A stretch of DNA of 15,460 nucleotides, taken from NCBI GenBank assembly GCA_035515515.1, contig DATJBC010000055.1:1-15460 (forward strand). The letters run 5' to 3'. A program made the position numbers and the translations under genes. Shown piece by piece: positions 1 through 6,901 of this stretch (position 1 is its first letter; every line of letters begins with the position of its first letter). Source of the stretch: DATJBC01 sp035515515 (GTDB lineage: Bacteria > Actinomycetota > Acidimicrobiia > Acidimicrobiales > UBA8190). A model generated the notes under the pieces. The model saw only the letters and a program-made list of their open reading frames with translations. It was not told where the DNA came from and made no database searches.

Positions 1-344
1 CCGGCGGTCGCCCTCCACGTGACCGACGACACGACGTCGCTCACCGGCCCGGTCATCGGTCTGCACCGGCCGGGCAGCGTCTGGGTCTGGACGGCCGACG
101 GTCCACCCGGTCACGGGCAGGACGTCCACGGTCAGCAGGGGCAGCGTGGTGGGGAAGTACAGCTGGAGCTCGACGGTGTTGGCGTCGTCGCGCTCGTCGG
201 GACCCGGAAGGAGAGCTCCCCGTCGCTCGATCCGGCGGCGGCGCTGCCCGGGTGCACGGTGACGTGTGCCCACGCCGGCGCGCCCGCCCCCATCCCCGAC
301 GTCGCCGTCACGATGCCTGCCACCACGAGCCTGCGCCGGCGCAC
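1..344 (-). pseudogene. DUF1775/YcnI-like copper-binding secreted protein, frame-disrupted and partial
   Basis: The minus strand encodes a YcnI-type protein (periplasmic or extracellular copper-binding family). A GTG start at 344 follows a GGAGG-like site. A signal peptide (RRRR, hydrophobic stretch, AWA) leads straight to the AHVTV motif, whose first His is the known copper ligand of the family, then to GELSFRVP. Family-like sequence then continues in another frame: ERDDANTVELQLYF...LPVTGW from about 195 to 100, TQTLP in the first frame near 86-72, RPVQTDD in the second near 72-52, and GPVSDVVSSVTW in the first frame to the window edge. That is four single-base frame changes (near 196, 97, 73 and 51) alternating between two frames, with recognisable protein after each. 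Either the gene is freshly broken or the raw sequence has indel errors, which would fit a contig end. The C-terminus lies outside the window. Family assignment is fairly firm; true pseudogene status is not. Confidence 0.7.
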
Positions 345-399
345 CTCACCTCCCGTCCCGGCCGGCGCCACGCGGGGCGCGGGCGCCGGTGCACAGTAG

Positions 400-1089
400 C
401 TACCGGCCCCGGCCGGCCGGGCTCGCCCCCCAGGTGTCCACCATGAGCTGGATGGTGTGTCGCTGCCCGGCGGGCGAGCGCAGGCCCGGGGCGGGGGCGC
501 GCCCGCCGTGGCGCTGGAACCCCATCGTCTCGAAGAAGGCGATGGCGGCGCCGTTCTCGCCCAGCGTCTCGAGGTGGCACCCCGGCACACCGGCGCGCCG
601 GAGGGTGCCGAGGAACCGGCGCACCAGCGCCGCCCCTACGCCGCGGCCGCGGATGGCGGGGAGCAGGTCGATGTGCAGGTGTGCGGGCCAGCGCGGGTCG
701 TAGACGACGGCGGGCGGGAGCCGGCGGTGCAGCGCGTCGCGGGCGATGTCGGCGAACGAGCGCCACACGACGCCGGCGGTCCCCGGGCGCAGCGCGATGC
801 CCCGTCGCACGACGTGGCGGGCGAAGATCCGGGCCGGGCTCCACGCCGCGCGGGAGTCGACGCAGCCGAGCAGGTAGCCGGCGGGCCGGCCGTCGAGCTC
901 GGCCACCCACGCCGAGCGCGGCTCGGCGTCGGTGTAATAGGAGGTGAAGAGGTCGGCGAAACTCTCGGTGTCCCGCCACAACCAGTCGACGGGCTCGCCC
1001 ATGTACCCCGTGACGTGGCAGATGTGGCGGACCGCGGCGCGGTCGGCCGGCTCGTAGGGGCGGATGACGACGGCGGGGTCGGCGTCCAC
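400..1089 (-). CDS. GNAT-family N-acetyltransferase
   Basis: Predicted cytoplasmic acetyl-CoA-dependent N-acetyltransferase of 229 aa; the substrate cannot be told from sequence. The N-terminal strand VVIRPYEPADRAAV (7-20) is a typical GNAT start. The acetyl-CoA pyrophosphate-binding motif A appears as HIDLLPAIRGRGVGAALV (139-156), with the R-G-R-G-V-G loop at 147-152. The end of the fold is seen in ENGAAIAFFETMGFQRHG (178-195). The segment at 31-120 is longer than in minimal GNATs and resembles the larger, roughly 200-aa members. The start is GTG at 1089 with no good ribosome-binding site. It begins one base after the stop of the upstream VOC gene (1091-1093), so the two are probably co-transcribed. 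The stop lies 55 bases before the DUF1775 gene start. Confidence 0.85.
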   Translation of the reverse strand: MDADPAVVIRPYEPADRAAVRHICHVTGYMGEPVDWLWRDTESFADLFTSYYTDAEPRSAWVAELDGRPAGYLLGCVDSRAAWSPARIFARHVVRRGIALRPGTAGVVWRSFADIARDALHRRLPPAVVYDPRWPAHLHIDLLPAIRGRGVGAALVRRFLGTLRRAGVPGCHLETLGENGAAIAFFETMGFQRHGGRAPAPGLRSPAGQRHTIQLMVDTWGASPAGRGR

Positions 1090-1090
1090 C

Positions 1091-1564
1091 TCAGGCGGGC
1101 TTCCCGACCTCGCTCAGTTCGAGGAGGTGGCCGTCGGGGTCGCGGAAGAAGCAGCGGACCTCGTGGCCGTGGTCGACCGGAGGGGTGAGGAACGGGGCGC
1201 CCCGCGCCGCCAGGGTCTCGTAGGCGGCCCGGCAGTCGGCCACCCGGAAGGTCATCTCGGTGCTCACGGTGTCGGGGTCCCGGGGCGGCGCGAAGGTGAC
1301 GGTGGGCTTGTCGGCGCTGGGGCCACCCCCCGTCACGAGCAGGAGCCAGGTGCCCGCCAACCGGAACACGGCGCTCGTGCCGCCGTACTCACGTACCGGC
1401 TCGGCCCCGACCACGTCACGGTAGAAGGCCACCGAGCGCCCGAGGTCCCCCACGACGAGCAGCTGGGTCAGCTCCGCACCGGCCGGGAAGCCGCCTGTCG
1501 GTCCCGGTCCCACGGACAGACACCGTACGCGGCCCGCCTCCCTCGTGCGCAACAGCCTCCCCAC
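1091..1564 (-). CDS. VOC/glyoxalase-family protein
   Basis: A 157-aa protein of the vicinal oxygen chelate superfamily (glyoxalase, dioxygenase, bleomycin-resistance fold), with no predictable substrate. Two beta-alpha-beta-beta-beta modules are visible: LTQLLVVGDLGRSVAFYRDVV (about 32-52) and, in the second half, STEMTFRVADCRAAYETLAARG (about 101-122) followed by FFRDPDGHLLELSEVG, whose late Glu is a usual metal ligand. The first module has Gln where glyoxalase I often has His, so metal binding is uncertain. The first 25-30 residues (Arg/Gly/Pro rich) look unlike the family; the true start may be the GTG at 1513, although neither start has a convincing ribosome-binding site. The gene runs directly into the GNAT gene and is divergent from the LAxTG protein. 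Confidence 0.85.
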   Translation of the reverse strand: MGRLLRTREAGRVRCLSVGPGPTGGFPAGAELTQLLVVGDLGRSVAFYRDVVGAEPVREYGGTSAVFRLAGTWLLLVTGGGPSADKPTVTFAPPRDPDTVSTEMTFRVADCRAAYETLAARGAPFLTPPVDHGHEVRCFFRDPDGHLLELSEVGKPA

Positions 1565-1700
1565 CCGCCCCGCCCCGCCCCCGGGGGGCGCTGACAGGGG
1601 TGGCTGACACCAGCGACGACGGGGGCCGGGGGAGGATCATCACATTTGACGGTTCTGGGCGCCGGGACACCCTCTAACGTGACGTCTCAGGAGTGCCCGC

Positions 1701-1725
1701 AAGGCACCACACTCCGTGGTGCCTT
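1701..1725. promoter_or_regulatory. Perfect hairpin in the leader of the LAxTG surface-protein gene
   Basis: A perfect 10-bp inverted repeat (AAGGCACCAC / GTGGTGCCTT) with a 5-base loop lies about 45 bases before the ATG at 1771. It is not followed by a T-run, so it does not look like an intrinsic terminator. It could be an operator or a leader-RNA hairpin that controls or stabilises the downstream message. The rest of the divergent spacer (1565-1770) carries a TTGACG hexamer at 1646-1651 but no well-spaced -10 box. Confidence 0.45.
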
Positions 1726-1770
1726 GGGTTTCGCGAGTCGCCAGAGCGTACGAGGGGGATCGCCCGGCCC

Positions 1771-2718
1771 ATGCCCCACCACGCGACCAGGGTCGCACGC
1801 AACACGCTGGTCGCCACCGCGCTCATCGCCGTGGGGCTGGCGGCGTTCACCAGCGCGGCCGCCTTCGGTGCGGGGACGATCCATGTCAACGTGGCGAGCG
1901 GCCTGGGGCAGGGCCAGGTCGTCACCGTCACCGGCACGGGCCTGGCCGCCAGCTCGTACGGGTACGTGCTCGAGTGCAACGAGACACCCGGCGAGCCGAC
2001 GGTGACGGTGGGACCGCCCTTCGACCAGTCCATCCCCATCGGCTGCAGCCCGCCGTCGCTCAAGCACCTCGTGGGCACGTCGTCCACGGGGACCCTGTCG
2101 ACGACGTTCCAGGTGCACGAGAGCCGGCGCCTGGGACCACCGTGCAACCCGTCCTCGGTGTTCGGCCCGTGCTTCAGCTACGACTCGGCCAGGAAGAAGC
2201 CTCGTGCCGACGCCCAGAACTACCCGTGCCCGCCCTCCCCGGCCCAGCAGACGGCCGGGGTGAAGTGCGCCCTGGTCTTCTACGACGCCGCGCACGAGAA
2301 GGTGTCCACCCCCATCGTGTTCCAGGGCGGCGGCCCCACCATCAAGACGCCGGGAACCCCCGGCGGGGGCCAGACACCGGGCGGCGGGACCACGCCCGGG
2401 GGCGGCAAGACCACCACCACGACGGCGCCCAAGACGACGACGACCGCGCCCAAGACGACGTCCACCACCCACCCCGCCACGCCCACGGGGTACACGGCCC
2501 CGACGGCGCCGCGCCCGGCCATCGCGGTGCGGACCGGCGCGGGGGACCCCGCCGGCGCGCCGTCGGCGGTGCGGGCGGGCTCGGGCAGCCTGGCCTTCAC
2601 CGGGCTGGGGACGGGGGGCAAGATCGTCGCCGGGGCGGGAGCCGTCCTCGTGCTCGTCGGGCTGGCCCTGCTCTTCGTCAACCTTCGGCGCCTCGCCTAC
2701 TGGCTGCTCGGACTGTGA
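1771..2718 (+). CDS. Secreted LAxTG-anchored surface protein with neocarzinostatin-like N-terminal module
   Basis: A 315-aa exported protein. The ATG at 1771 was chosen over upstream in-frame starts because it begins a clean signal peptide (RVAR, then a hydrophobic segment about 12-31) and has GAGGGGGA at 1752-1759. Residues about 36-70 (VNVASGLGQGQVVTVTGTGL...VLECN) resemble the immunoglobulin-like neocarzinostatin/macromomycin fold, and the cysteines at 69, 92, 125, 134, 153 and 166 could form disulfides. Residues 187-240 are a Gly/Thr/Pro/Lys linker. The end is a sorting signal: SLAFTG (LAFTG at 274-278), a membrane segment about 283-304, then RR and a short tail. LAxTG is the motif known for class E sortases of high-GC Gram-positives, so covalent wall attachment is likely. 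No sortase gene is visible nearby. The ligand or role is unknown; an enediyne carrier role is not implied. Confidence 0.8.
   Translation: MPHHATRVARNTLVATALIAVGLAAFTSAAAFGAGTIHVNVASGLGQGQVVTVTGTGLAASSYGYVLECNETPGEPTVTVGPPFDQSIPIGCSPPSLKHLVGTSSTGTLSTTFQVHESRRLGPPCNPSSVFGPCFSYDSARKKPRADAQNYPCPPSPAQQTAGVKCALVFYDAAHEKVSTPIVFQGGGPTIKTPGTPGGGQTPGGGTTPGGGKTTTTTAPKTTTTAPKTTSTTHPATPTGYTAPTAPRPAIAVRTGAGDPAGAPSAVRAGSGSLAFTGLGTGGKIVAGAGAVLVLVGLALLFVNLRRLAYWLLGL
2425..2460 (+). repeat. Short in-frame tandem repeat encoding the Thr/Lys/Pro linker
   Basis: The 15-mer GCGCCCAAGACGACG occurs at 2425-2439 and again at 2446-2460 (period 21), encoding APKTTTT-type repeats in the stalk of the LAxTG protein. This is typical of a wall-spanning linker and could vary in length between strains. 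Confidence 0.7.
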
Positions 2719-2730
2719 GGGGCTCCTGAG

Positions 2731-3606
2731 CTAGCGCCGGCGCGGGTGCGGTGCGCGCCCTCGCCGGGCCGGGGCGATGTGCCCCGAGCAGAACCCGGAC
2801 GGATCGCGGCCGTAGTGGCTGGAGGCCCACGGTGAGCGGATGACCGCCCGGGCGAAGGCCAGGCACGACGCCGTTCCCGAGCCGAGGGTGCCCAGGATGC
2901 GCGCGTAGGACGGGTTGGACACCAAGGTGGTGGCCGTGGCGGTGACACCCACGCCCATGGACGGGAAGATGGGGATCCCGCTGTCCTGTCCTGACGACGT
3001 GAACTGGTGGGGGTAGGCCGACGCGTGCAGCGAGGTGTTGAGGGGGTTGTCGGCCCACATCCCTCCCTCGTTCGCCATCCACCGCTGCAACAGCTTGACG
3101 TTGTCGGCCGTGGCCGGGATGTGTCGGCGGGACTGGCGGTCGACGGCGACGATCAGCGCCGTCGCCACGGCTGCGCTCCCCGACGGGGTGGGCGCGGCGG
3201 CCACCGCGGCGTGGGGGAGGTGCGCTGTCGCCGCGCGCGCCGCAGGGGAGGCCAGCGGCGTCGAGCGGGACGGGGCCGCCACAGGCGCGGCCGGGGCCGA
3301 GGGCGCGACGGTCGACGGCGGGCCCGCGTGCGGTGTGACGGCGGACGGCGCCACGATGGAGGGTGTGACGGTGGGAGGCGGGCCCGCGGCGGGCCCCGTG
3401 CTCGCCGGCACCGTGGCGGAGCCCGGAGAGGCTGGTGCCGCCGCCCCCCACGCCGTCGTCGACCCGACCCGCTCCTGTCTCGGCGGAGCGCCGACGCTCG
3501 CGCCCGACGGCGAGGTCATCAGCCACGAGCCCATGGCGAGCGAGGCCACGGCAATGACCGTCACCCCCACCGTCGCGCGACGCCCCACCCCTGTCCCCCC
3601 GTGCAA
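2731..3606 (-). CDS. Secreted or membrane-anchored protein with Pro/Ala stalk and lysozyme-like C-terminal region
   Basis: Up to 291 aa. The N-terminus has a basic stretch and one hydrophobic segment (about 12-30), acting as signal peptide or anchor. Residues 33-148 are a low-complexity Pro/Ala/Ser/Thr/Val stalk. Residues about 166-275 form the only globular part: NVKLLQRWMANEGGMWADNPLNTS, then a GVGVTATATTL helix and a SPWASSHYG ending, with Cys248 and Cys273 possibly paired. The W..EGG..NPLNT, repeated-helix and SPW..S.YG layout resembles domains in actinobacterial and phage wall-lytic proteins, so a peptidoglycan-directed role is a weak inference. The start is TTG at 3606 with AGGGGC upstream; GTG at 3588 (residue 7) is an equal alternative and keeps the signal sequence. 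The gene converges on the LAxTG gene with 12 bases between stops and no clear terminator. Confidence 0.7.
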   Translation of the reverse strand: MHGGTGVGRRATVGVTVIAVASLAMGSWLMTSPSGASVGAPPRQERVGSTTAWGAAAPASPGSATVPASTGPAAGPPPTVTPSIVAPSAVTPHAGPPSTVAPSAPAAPVAAPSRSTPLASPAARAATAHLPHAAVAAAPTPSGSAAVATALIVAVDRQSRRHIPATADNVKLLQRWMANEGGMWADNPLNTSLHASAYPHQFTSSGQDSGIPIFPSMGVGVTATATTLVSNPSYARILGTLGSGTASCLAFARAVIRSPWASSHYGRDPSGFCSGHIAPARRGRAPHPRRR

Positions 3607-3745
3607 CAGCCCCTGGGGCCGATGCTAACAACGAGCGCCGCGCAACAGCCGGGTGCCGCGGCAATGCGTCACACGCTGGGCGGGGACACCGAGGGCGGTT
3701 CCGAGGCGCCGGGCCCCGGCGGCAGCGCCGCAGGCGGTCGGGAGC
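3607..3745 (-). promoter_or_regulatory. Spacer with possible -10 box for the stalked secreted protein
   Basis: This 139-base stretch separates two minus-strand genes for exported proteins. Reading toward the downstream gene there is a TAGCAT hexamer (plus-strand 3622-3627), about 15 bases before the TTG start, that could serve as a -10 box. No convincing -35 box lies at the right distance. No ORF or RNA gene was seen. Confidence 0.25.
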
Positions 3746-5083
3746 TCAGCGCCGCCGAACCCGGGTCCACTGGTACTCGTTGGTGGACCCCGTGGTGTCG
3801 TTCCCGTCGCGTTGCCACTGGCCCCACGTGGGCCAGCCGTTGCCCCACGCCAGGAAGCCCGAGCTGTAGCGGCCCTTGCAGCAGTGCGGCGTCAACGTGT
3901 AGCGGTTGCCGATGAAGTGGTTGTTCCGGCTGGTGAAGATGGCGGATCCGGCTCCGTCCTGTGCAGCCCCGGTGGCTCCCTGGCTCTCGCTGATGGTGTT
4001 GTTCTCCACCAGGACGTTCTGCACCAGGCAGGGTCCGTACTCCCCCTCGTGGCTGGCCCCCGCGTACTCGGTGGGGCACGCCCCGTAACGGTCGTTGGGG
4101 CTCTGGAGCAGCGTGATGCCGTTGTAGTTGTGCACGACCGTGTTCCCGGAGATCACGAACGGGGAACTTGCGCTCAGAGACCCCGACCCCCGCAACTGAA
4201 TGCCGGCGTCCCACAGGTAACGCAGCTTCTGGCCATGACCGGGCGACGACGGCATGCCGTTGTCCTCCACCAGGTTGTCGGTGATCGACCCGTTGTAGGA
4301 GATCTCCTCGTAGATCCCAGCCCCGGTGTTGTTGACGACGACGTTGTGGCTGATGGTCGTGTAGATGTTGTTCGTGTCACACCACACGCCGTTGCCGCCG
4401 TTGTCAACGACGTAGTTGTAGCTGAAGGTGAAGTTGGTGGTGCCCCAGCACTTGCCTCCGCCGGCCTCCCAGCCCACGCTGACCTTCAGCTTGCTGTTGT
4501 TGTAGGCGATGATGTTGCCTTCGTAGAGGCCTCCGGACCCCTGCGCCGCGAAGCCCTCCTGGCCGTTCCATTCGATGACGTTCTGGAGCACATGCACGCC
4601 GTTGCCCGTCGCCACCCCCGATGCGGCATTGCGCACGATCTTGTTCTGTTCGATGACCCAGTTCGGTCCGCTGAAGGCCTCGATGGCTCCCTGCTGCAGC
4701 GGTGTGGCGTAGTACTCGATGACGAAGCCCTTCACGGTGACGTTCGAGGCTCCGTGGTCGACGAACGCGTACTGCCGGGCGTTCTGCCCGTTCAGGACGG
4801 CGCGGAGCCCGCCGCCGTCGAAGACGTCGCCCGACTTGGGCGCCACCGAGCCCACGTCGTAGGTCCCGGGCGCGAAGCAGAACGTGGTGCCCCCGGGGGC
4901 GCCGTTCACGACGTCCTGGACGTTCGCCGAGGTGGTGACGGCCCTTCCGGAGCAGCTCGCCGCAGCCGCCGGCTGCGCGGCGCCGACGGTGAAGACGACC
5001 GTCGCCACGAGGAGAACGGCGAAGGCGGCACCGGCGAGGTGCGAGACGACCGGGACCCGCCCCTTGCTGTGAACTCCCCGCAT
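3746..5083 (-). CDS. Secreted right-handed parallel beta-helix protein
   Basis: A 445-aa exported protein. The ATG at 5083 is preceded by a GGGGGG-rich stretch and starts a signal peptide (hydrophobic about 16-36, QPAAAAS cleavage region about 38-43). The mature part opens with the usual beta-helix entry (VQDVVNGAPGGTTFCFAPGTYDVG, about 55-78), then Asn-rich coils of roughly 22-25 residues: NVTVKGFVIEYY, NWVIEQNKIVRN, GVHVLQNVIEWN, FTFSYNYVVDN, YTTISHNVVVNN, SITDNLVEDN, FVISGNTVVHN, VLVENNTISES. These are PbH1-type repeats as in pectate-lyase-like and polysaccharide-modifying enzymes. No lyase or hydrolase catalytic triad can be named by eye, so it may be an enzyme on extracellular polysaccharide or only a binding protein. 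Several cysteines (44, 69, 212, 235, 336, 352, 401, 402) suggest disulfides. Less GC-rich Asn/Tyr/Thr codons make it stand out, which reflects the repeat composition. Confidence 0.85.
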   Translation of the reverse strand: MRGVHSKGRVPVVSHLAGAAFAVLLVATVVFTVGAAQPAAAASCSGRAVTTSANVQDVVNGAPGGTTFCFAPGTYDVGSVAPKSGDVFDGGGLRAVLNGQNARQYAFVDHGASNVTVKGFVIEYYATPLQQGAIEAFSGPNWVIEQNKIVRNAASGVATGNGVHVLQNVIEWNGQEGFAAQGSGGLYEGNIIAYNNSKLKVSVGWEAGGGKCWGTTNFTFSYNYVVDNGGNGVWCDTNNIYTTISHNVVVNNTGAGIYEEISYNGSITDNLVEDNGMPSSPGHGQKLRYLWDAGIQLRGSGSLSASSPFVISGNTVVHNYNGITLLQSPNDRYGACPTEYAGASHEGEYGPCLVQNVLVENNTISESQGATGAAQDGAGSAIFTSRNNHFIGNRYTLTPHCCKGRYSSGFLAWGNGWPTWGQWQRDGNDTTGSTNEYQWTRVRRR

Positions 5084-5186
5084 CAGCGCCCCCCCACTGC
5101 GCACGAGGCCACGACGCCTCAGATCCGAGCCATCCGCTCGGGTCCGCGCCGTGCACATCGAGATCGGGTGCCATGCACCGGGGGGA

Positions 5187-5215
5187 ATTATGGCGCGACG
5201 CCGGATGCGGTTCCA
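5187..5215 (-). promoter_or_regulatory. Possible promoter of the beta-helix protein gene
   Basis: On the minus strand a TGGAAC hexamer (5210-5215) and a CATAAT hexamer (5187-5192) are spaced by exactly 17 bases, about 100 bases before the ATG at 5083. CATAAT is close to the TATAAT consensus and unusual in such GC-rich DNA. The -35 match is weak, so another sigma factor is possible. The rest of 5084-5311 shows no gene. Confidence 0.4.
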
Positions 5216-5311
5216 GGGCCCGGACATCTCGGGTCGTCCCCCGCCCGACGGGCGAGGATGCGCCCCCACGGTGTCGTGATCCCCCGGAGTCGCCACCTCC
5301 AACCTCACCTG

Positions 5312-5575
5312 TCACAGTGCGAACGACCCGACGATCCGTGGACGGGGGGCACCAGGCTGGCGGCAGAGGAGAGATGGATCGGCACGTTGCGGATGGCACG
5401 GAAGGCGCCAGGCCTGAAGCGGGTTGAGCCCAGGGGGCTGCAGAGCGTTCAGGTTGTGGGTCCCCGCCTGGCGTTGATGAAGGAGCTCGTGCTCGCTTTG
5501 GCGCAGAGCTGCCTGGGCCAGGCGGATGACCGCCAGCCGGTGGGCGGCGTTCTTTGCGAGCTGCTGTTCGGTCAC
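5312..5575 (-). pseudogene. Remnant of an IS transposase gene (N-terminal fragment)
   Basis: A GTG start at 5575 sits behind a strong AGGAGG site and opens with VTEQQLAKNAAHRLAVIR, which I recognise as the N-terminus of a family of DDE transposases/integrases common in actinobacteria (normally about 300-350 aa, continuing into a helix-turn-helix). Here the resemblance stops after roughly 20 residues. The frame then runs through unrelated Pro/Leu/Gln-rich sequence to a stop at 5312, with no DDE core in any frame. The fragment therefore looks like the 5' end of an older insertion sequence, left after deletion and facing opposite to the intact element next to it. No function is expected. Confidence 0.55.
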
Positions 5576-5652
5576 TGGGCCTCCTGAGCTGGGTGGGAGG
5601 CCCCAATGTGTCAACCGTCTACGTCAGTTTCATACGAGTCGGGCTGGGCGTG
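5576..5652. other. Spacer between transposase remnant and intact IS; possible old IS end
   Basis: This stretch holds the ribosome-binding site of the remnant gene and, farther out, TGTCAACCGTCTACGTCA (5609-5626), placed where the terminal repeat of the decayed element would be expected. No matching partner end was found on the other side of the remnant, consistent with truncation. Confidence 0.3.
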
Positions 5653-5722
5653 TGTGAATTCAGGACATAGGCGACACCCCCGGCGCAAGAGCCCGGAGCC
5701 TGTGTCAAGACATAGGAGACAG
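5653..5722. repeat. Left end of IS: two copies of transposase-site-like repeat
   Basis: GACATAGGCGACA (5664-5676) and GACATAGGAGACA (5709-5721) differ at one base and are 45 bases apart. They are inverted relative to the pair at the right end. They probably are transposase binding sites; the inner copy also lies just before the transposase ribosome-binding site and could allow autoregulation. Confidence 0.7.
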
Positions 5723-5741
5723 CTCAGGTGGAGGGTCTCTT

Positions 5742-6887
5742 ATGGATCTGGGGCGCTTTCTCGTCGAATCGCATCTCAAAGAGGGTCGGTCGGTCGCCGA
5801 GCTGGCCAGGGCCCACGGGGTGAGCCGGGGGTGGATCTACAAGCTGCTCGCCCGCCACCGGCGTGAGGGCTGGAGTGGCGTCGAGCCCCGCTCCCGGCGC
5901 CCGCACCGCTCGCCCACCCGCATCGCCGATCTCTACGAGGACGAGATCGTCACCCTGCGCAAGGAGCTCACCGATGCCGGCTTCGACGCCGGGGCGCAGA
6001 CCATCCACTTCCACCTGGCCAAGCGCCATCGGCACGTGCCGTCGGTGTCGACGATCTGGCGGGTGTTGTCTGCTCGAGGCTTCGTCACCTCCCAGCCGCA
6101 CAAGAGGCCCAAGAGCTCCTACAAGCGCTTCGTGGCAGATCTCCCCAACGAGTGCTGGCAAGCCGACGTGACGCATGTCGCCATCGACGGAGGAACAGTC
6201 CTCGACGTCTTGAACATCATCGACGATCACTCCCGGTTGTGCGTCGCTTCCAGGGCATTTGTGACGACTCGGTCGGTCGATGTGGTGCGGAGCTTGCACG
6301 TTTCGGCGGAGAAATGGGGCTATCCGGCCTCGTTTCTGTCGGACAACGGGGCGATCTTCACCGCCTCGTTCGTGGACGGTGTCTCCGCCATGGAGGGTGA
6401 GCTGCTGGCACTTGGCATCAAGACCAAGCACTCGAGGCCTTACCATCCGCAGACCTGTGGAAAGGTGGAGCGGTTCCACCAGACCGTCAAAAAGTTCCTC
6501 GCCGCCCAGGAATCGATCGCGAACAAGAGACAGCTCCAGCGTGACCTCGACCGCTTCGTGGCCTACTACAACGAGGTTCGACCGCATCGTGCGCTTCACC
6601 GCAGGACGCCACTTCAGGCATTCGAGCAGCGGACCAAAGCCCATCCCACCGGACCCAAGATCGACTGCGAGGGCTACCGGGTTCGTCGCGACAGAGTCGA
6701 CCGTTCAGGCCAGGTGACCCTTCGCTACGGCGGAAGGCTGCGGCACATCAAGGTGGGGCGGGCCTTCACCGGCCGGCGGGTGATCATGCTCGTCGCCGGC
6801 CGCGACGTCCGGATCCTCGGGCTCGACGGAGAGCCCCTGAGGCGCCTCAGAATCGACCCCGCCCGGGACTACCAGCGCCTGCCCTGA
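5742..6887 (+). CDS. IS481-family DDE transposase
   Basis: A 381-aa transposase that cuts and joins the ends of its own element. The ATG at 5742 has GGAGGG (5730-5735) six bases upstream. A helix-turn-helix is seen at about 17-43 (SVAELARAHGVSRGWIYKLL). The integrase-type catalytic core has Asp142 in WQADVTH, Asp201 in FLSDNGAIF and Glu243 in HPQTCGKVERFH, the full DDE set, with 41 residues between the second Asp and Glu. RPHRALHRRTPLQAFE (280-295) is the usual post-core segment, and the C-terminal part (about 308-381, RVRRDRVDRSGQVTLRYGG) is typical of longer IS481 members. No stop or frameshift was seen, so it appears functional. Codon use is somewhat less GC-biased than in neighbours, fitting an acquired gene. 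Confidence 0.93.
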   Translation: MDLGRFLVESHLKEGRSVAELARAHGVSRGWIYKLLARHRREGWSGVEPRSRRPHRSPTRIADLYEDEIVTLRKELTDAGFDAGAQTIHFHLAKRHRHVPSVSTIWRVLSARGFVTSQPHKRPKSSYKRFVADLPNECWQADVTHVAIDGGTVLDVLNIIDDHSRLCVASRAFVTTRSVDVVRSLHVSAEKWGYPASFLSDNGAIFTASFVDGVSAMEGELLALGIKTKHSRPYHPQTCGKVERFHQTVKKFLAAQESIANKRQLQRDLDRFVAYYNEVRPHRALHRRTPLQAFEQRTKAHPTGPKIDCEGYRVRRDRVDRSGQVTLRYGGRLRHIKVGRAFTGRRVIMLVAGRDVRILGLDGEPLRRLRIDPARDYQRLP

Positions 6888-6901
6888 GCAGGCCCTTCAC
6901 G

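Noticed and set aside
457..1188. Long plus-strand frames over the GNAT and VOC genes
   Set aside because: Composition is Arg/Gly/Ala-rich with no domain, while the minus strand encodes recognisable families.
1646..1680. TTGACG (1646-1651) with TAACGT or TCTAAC as a promoter for the LAxTG gene
   Set aside because: The spacing would be 21-23 bases, too long for a standard sigma-70-type promoter. Noted in the leader entry but not called.
1716..2729. Alternative plus-strand frame of 337 codons over the LAxTG protein
   Set aside because: It is rich in Arg, His and Gly with no signal or domain. The chosen frame has a signal peptide, linker, LAFTG and membrane anchor.
3653..5587. A 644-codon open frame on the plus strand opposite the beta-helix gene
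   Set aside because: It is the complement of a gene with a signal peptide and clear repeats. Its own translation is Val/Asp/Gly/Arg-rich without motifs, as expected for an antisense frame in GC-rich DNA.
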